Source: Smittium culicis
Taxonomy: Eukaryota; Kickxellomycota; Harpellomycetes; Harpellales; Legeriomycetaceae
Direction of reading: 5' to 3'
Assembly (NCBI GenBank): GCA_001970855.1
Contig: LSSN01002278.1
Coordinates: 1-11,760 of the forward strand
DNA length: 11,760 bases
Part shown: one piece after another, positions 8,510 to 11,760 of the stretch
Numbering within the stretch: the first letter of the stretch is position 1
Layout of the letters: every line of letters starts with the position of its first letter
Notes under the pieces: model-generated
The model's database searches: none
What the model was told of the DNA's origin: nothing
What the model saw: the letters and a program-made list of their open reading frames with translations, nothing else
Translations under genes and position numbers: made by a program

Positions 8510-8987
8510 CTATATTTTTCCTTCCTTTTTATTCAAAAAGTTTATTAACCTTTTTATTCTATTAATTTATTTTATCGCTACAAGAAAAATATATTATTAT
8601 TCTTATCATTAGTGAAGAAGAAACGAGCTATATAAAAAGCAAAAATTCCTTCCAAAATGAAGGGGGTATGGAGTTTTTTTGATAACCTGTAAAATAAAAA
8701 TTATTCAAAGCAGTCAACACATGTTTTTTATAACTTACAAGTAACAAATAAAGAAGAAAAAATCTTGAATATAACACAAGAAAAAACCCTAAAACCAAAT
8801 TTTAAAGTTTTAGGTGCGGTATATGGAATACTCCGACATATATAATATGTGTAAATGTCTATGATTCTATAATTTCGATAGTAGTTATTTTTTTATATAC
8901 ATTTGTACACATATAATCTAATTTTATATCCCATAAATGTCTATAAGAGCAGAAAATCGAGTTTCTGTGTACGCTGTATCGCAATGA
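8510..8987. other. AT-rich spacer, no supportable gene
   Basis: AT-rich sequence between the inverted repeat and the transposase remnant. Close to its right end (about 8985-8910, minus strand) one frame reads AYTETRFSALIDIYG, slightly reminiscent of the start of an integrase core. This is too short to call. Nothing else stands out. Confidence 0.5.
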
Positions 8988-9969
8988 TTATTTTTTGATT
9001 GATCCTTGCGCATTTATTTTGGAGCAATGGGGACAAATTGAAGTATAAATGTCTACTATTGTTTGTGAAATATCTACGTGGTGTATATAGCTAGCTCTTA
9101 AATTCCAAAGACCTCTATTAGCCAATATAACTTTATTTTCAGCTCTTTCATGTTCAATTTCAAAGTGAGTCCCCATTGCATTATTTTTTTAATTATTGCT
9201 CTAATTATTGTACAGGTTATACAAATGATATCAATTAACATACTTTGATTTCATTAAATAATGATTAGTTTCATGGGTCTTAATCATCGTTTTCCAGTTG
9301 ATAAATATCCTTGGAATTGCAGAATTTTAATCAGTAATAGTATATAAGCAAGCCTTTCCTCCAAATATATATTATTTAGATAATAATTACATTCGCAGCT
9401 TTATTTTTCCACAATACTTTATTGGAGTTCCTCCAATTCGACAGAAGCTGTTGGATAAGATCTTATTTATTTTATGAACTGCTTATCTTAGATTAGACAT
9501 TGCGACTGTAAAGGCTTAAAGATCCTGACCTTGGGTTATGAGATTACCACTCTTATTATCCATACCATGAATTACCATTTCCTGCTCTTCTTTAGCAGCG
9601 TAATCCGATTTCTGAACCCAGAATAACCTCTTTTTATAGAAATTTCATTTGAATTATTATAATCATTTCTACGAAATGTCAAAATAGTGTCGAAAAATGC
9701 CACATAGGAGTTACTAGGGTCAAATTCGGACGTCCATTCACTGCCTTTTGTATTAAATAGCAAATAAAATTTCATGGTGGACATGATTAGTTATTCTTAA
9801 ATGTTTACCAATCAAATTTTAGTTATTTTTTTGCTACTGCATAATTTTCCAAGCACCAAGAGCAATAAGCAGGAATTTTTTTGCTGAGTACCATAAAATT
9901 GATTAGATTTATTGAGGTCCGTAGTTCAGGTATATCACAGAAAAAGAATTTTAGGATATTTAATACCAT
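8988..9969 (-). pseudogene. Broken DDE transposase, probably IS1595/ISXO2-like (Merlin type)
   Basis: From an ATG at 9969 to TAA at 8988 there are about 327 codons, the usual size for this family, spread over three frames. Frame one (9969-9790) has MVLNILKFFFCDIPELRT and a Cys pair in YCSWCLEN, then a Trp, as in the N-terminal zinc ribbon. The second frame (9784-9620) continues with KFYLLFNTKGSEWTSEF. The third frame (9646-8988) has TVAMSNLR, an HTH-like motif resembling 'TVxxWxNxxREV'. It continues with CRIGGTPIKY (family: IGGPxxxVEIDE), YIFGGKACLYTITD (family: WVFGGxxR...FLxxV) and finally GTHFEIEH near the place where GxHTxxIE is expected. Stops in the third frame are at 9516, 9483, 9387, 9372, 9327, 9231 and 9189 (left coordinates). 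The first catalytic acidic pair is not visible. The last 62 codons (ISQTIVDIYTSICPHCSK) could instead be read as an integrase zinc-binding domain, so the family call is moderate. That this was once coding is much more certain. Confidence 0.5.
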
Positions 9970-10141
9970 TTATGAGATTCTAATCGTGATTGGGAAATCT
10001 GTGGCATTTAGATTCGAGAGCACATAGGTGATTTAGAGCCATAACACAGTACTTTTGAAGAATTTTCTAATCCCTTTTGCAATTTAAAAAGAGTAGAGTT
10101 TTTTTTCACCGTATTTATTTACATCTGATGAAGTATTCACA
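9970..10141 (-). other. Possible coding debris between two element remnants
   Basis: Short protein-like stretches appear on the minus strand (for example QKGLENSSKVLCYGSKSPM at about 10079-10020), but they lie in different frames and I cannot assign them. They may belong to the downstream part of the DIRS-like element, where a tyrosine recombinase would be expected, but no recombinase motif is visible. Confidence 0.25.
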
Positions 10142-10421
10142 TTAAACATTTAAATCAGTATTTAATTCGCTGAAAATTCGAGTAACTGTACGGGAAATAG
10201 AATTTTCTGCAGATATTTAATTTAAATTCCATTTCAAAAGATTCTTCGATCTAACTCCCGTTTAATGCTTTTGTTCCGCTACTAGTCTCGGGCTCATATC
10301 CTATGTATCTTTATATAATTATATCTCTGTTTTCATGGAAAAAGTGATCTTTAATTTTATAAAATTATTGGTTGAGCCACCGTCCCAAGTTCAATGTTGC
10401 AATTTTTGTTCGTAACACCAT
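10142..10421 (-). pseudogene. Possible RNase H end and downstream linker of the DIRS-like element
   Basis: The main readable block (10300-10142) contains DMSPRLVAE, which resembles the 'ADxLSRL' end of RNase H. After a stop comes KNLLKWNLN, then SRTVTRIFSELNTDLNV, which resembles the conserved segment 'WxLN...(V/I)DRFASxxN' that follows RNase H in DIRS/Ngaro-type elements. Two to three stops interrupt it (10262, 10217, 10142). The upstream frame at 10421-10368 (TKIATLNLGRWLNQ) may be more of RNase H. Its position, downstream of the RT in the same orientation at roughly the expected distance, supports this reading. The match is by eye to a weak motif and may be wrong. Confidence 0.35.
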
Positions 10422-10963
10422 TTTGAAGCTGTTTTTAGCTGTATAAACTAAAAAAGCTTCAGTTATTAAAATAAGACTATTTTATTTAATAAGTGTAAAA
10501 GATAAATTTAGTCTTTAGCTAATCCTGTTTATAAATAGCTAAGATATAAAGATCAACTTTTTACTTAAAATAGCTAATACCTTAGTTTAAACTAAATAAA
10601 ATTTCTAGCTCTACTGGTAGAATAAAACTAAACAATAGAATATAGAATAAATTATTAAAAATAATAATTTTAATAATGGTATTTCAAAATGTAATATAAG
10701 TCGGCAATAGTAGCGGGAGAATAACAGTAATTAAAACCCGTATAAAAACTAAAAATTATGGCAAAGAAGAAAAATCATAACCCTAACATACTGGTTTAAG
10801 AAATTATATTCCAAAACAAAATATTAGCATCTTAAAAATATTAAAAATTATTTTTATCAACTTTAACGATAAAGAATATAAAAACCAAAACGATTAACTA
10901 GTCAAAAATACTATTACTAGCTTGATTATTTTATCAAAGAAAAGCAAGATTTTAATTACCATT
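10422..10963. other. AT-rich stretch without recognisable coding
   Basis: Roughly 540 bases with dense stops in all frames, between the RT remnant and the possible RNase H remnant. It could be a strongly decayed RNase H N-terminus or a later insertion. A stem-loop with near-complementary arms (GCTGTTTTTAG and CTAAAAAAGC) lies at 10428-10457. A similar 14-16 base string, GTATAAACTAAAAA and GTATAAAAACTAAAAA, occurs at 10441 and 10740 in the same orientation. Neither is enough to define an element. Confidence 0.5.
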
Positions 10964-10983
10964 CCCCCACCCCCCCATCCCCC
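10964..10983 (-). repeat. C-tract with G-quadruplex potential on the minus strand
   Basis: The plus strand has five C, A, seven C, AT, five C. Read on the minus strand, this gives G5, AT, G7, T, G5. The middle run can be split into two runs of three, so four G-tracts of at least three with short loops are available. It is by far the most GC-dense spot of the AT-rich right half. It starts exactly where the readable RT remnant ends. Confidence 0.85.
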
Positions 10984-11758
10984 GATAAATCTAATTTTTT
11001 GAATGCAGATGTATTGATTTCTGTCAGCCTGCGTAGCAATAGTTGAAATGGAAGAAACACTTCCGATATTCCTTGTGCTTTTCCTATGAATAATCCAGAA
11101 TCTCGATTTTATTGGTATACTTGTAATATTAGAAGACTTTCCTTATTCAAAATACCCACTTTTTCTGTAGGTAAATTCAAAATCATAGAACGTGTATAGG
11201 TCTTCATTAATAGTTTTTTTTATATAATGCTGGCTAAAGAGTTTATTTTTTATGTCTTATTTGATATCCTAACTATATCTTCTTTTTCAGAACAGTACCT
11301 GTGTTATATGAAAATGGTTTCTTTGATTCACCACTATTTATAAGTAGTCTACTTATTTCGCAATGTGTAAAAATCATTTTCTTGCTCATCATATATCGAT
11401 TATTGAGACCTTCTTAAAAATCAGAGGAAAAAGTGAAATTCTGAAAGGAAACACTCATAATTAGAATTTATCTCATTTCATTGAATCTATAGATACATTC
11501 TTCAACTCGTTCTATTAAGATGTTAAGAAGTCGTCCTCAAGATCAATTCATGACATTAAATCATTTTTTTGATCATTTGAAAAATATATTGGAGGCATTC
11601 CATTTTATGCATGTTTTATACAGGTTCGTTTTTAATACACATAAATCTATTACTGTTCTTAATTCTTCCGGTTTCTGTGGGATAATGGAAATTTTTGTGC
11701 AAAACCACGGAAATTTCCCTTTTACTTTTGTAATAGCTTGTTTTGATAGCAGAGCTGC
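10984..11758 (-). pseudogene. Broken reverse transcriptase of DIRS/Ngaro type
   Basis: The translation is split over several frames but follows the RT order. Frame one (11758-11581) reads ALLSKQAITKV, then SIIPQKPEELRTVIDLCVLK. This matches the DIRS-type finger 'LLxKGAIxxV...FxVPKKxGxLRPVIDLRxLN' better than the gypsy form. Next (11580-11521) comes NDLMS, a TGA at 11548-11550, then IDLEDDF, motif A with its Asp. In another frame (11521-11471) is ERVEECIYRFNEM, the segment after motif A. Motif B is VFPFRISLFPLIFKKV (about 11454-11405). After a poorly readable part where the YxDD box should lie, EKVGILNKESLL (about 11172-11137) and GLFIGKAQG, then LPFQ, match the 'LGxxxNxxKSxLxPxQxIxFLGFxI...LPxxK' connection. 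It begins right of the window. At least three frame changes and several stops make it a pseudogene. Confidence 0.72.
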
Positions 11759-11760
11759 AA

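Noticed and set aside
4441..8790. Scattered CCCTA/CCCTAA-like strings (5077, 7084, 8787 and 10781) as telomere-like repeats
   Set aside because: Each occurs singly, not in tandem.
8910..9176. Reading the last 62 transposase codons plus the downstream AYTETRFSALIDIYG as an H2C2 integrase of a KRBA2/Ginger-like element
   Set aside because: The CPHC pair and the following segment fit fairly well, but the His-to-Cys spacing is longer than usual. The 62 codons are also in frame with the upstream transposase-like motifs. Kept as an alternative rather than a separate feature.
9520..9545. The minus strand reads CTCATAACCCAAGGTC, very like the anticodon region of a Met tRNA
   Set aside because: The anticodon stem does not pair, there is no B-box or acceptor stem, and the same bases read as coding within the transposase remnant (SGNLITQGQDL).
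10376..10425. GGTTGAGCCACC...GTAACACC taken as a terminal inverted repeat with the GGTGTTA at 7177
   Set aside because: Only seven bases match before the similarity breaks down. No target-site duplication could be seen.

Overview
This AT-rich eukaryotic window is a graveyard of mobile elements with no host gene I can recognise. Every recognisable piece reads on the minus strand. The very AT-rich long spacers, the single Gag-type ORF without introns and the mix of element types (Ty3/gypsy, DIRS-like, IS1595/ISXO2-like) would fit a repeat-rich microsporidian genome. That is an inference: other AT-rich protists such as Dictyostelium-like amoebae are not excluded, and nothing here (rRNA, tRNA, host protein) fixes the taxon.

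Positions 1 to about 4520 (minus strand) hold most of a Ty3/gypsy LTR retrotransposon, read right to left: a putative primer-binding site (4506-4518), a leader with a 58-bp tandem repeat (4298-4425), an uninterrupted gag (4159-3017), then pol in the order protease, reverse transcriptase, RNase H, integrase zinc domain, integrase DDE core and GPF/GPY-type C-terminus. The C-terminus runs off the left edge, so the 3' LTR is outside and the 5' LTR cannot be delimited. Pol is dead: at least eleven in-frame stops, three frame changes inside pol, and an Asn in place of the second catalytic Asp of the RT YxDD box. Gag is open throughout, but its single CCHC zinc knuckle has Tyr in place of the first Cys.

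From about 4520 to 8020 I see only AT-rich, low-complexity DNA with no supportable gene. At 8023-8380 the plus strand carries a decayed coding remnant that I cannot identify.

From 8988 to 11760 (minus strand) lie at least two more decayed elements. At 9969-8988 is a broken gene of about 327 codons that best fits an IS1595/ISXO2-like (Merlin-type) DDE transposase. At 11758-10984 is a broken reverse transcriptase of the DIRS/Ngaro type, possibly followed downstream by RNase H and linker remnants at 10421-10142. A striking C-tract (G-quadruplex potential on the minus strand) sits exactly at the end of the readable RT. I found no CRISPR array, convincing tRNA or rRNA. The genes do not form a working system; their relation is co-residence of decayed transposons.
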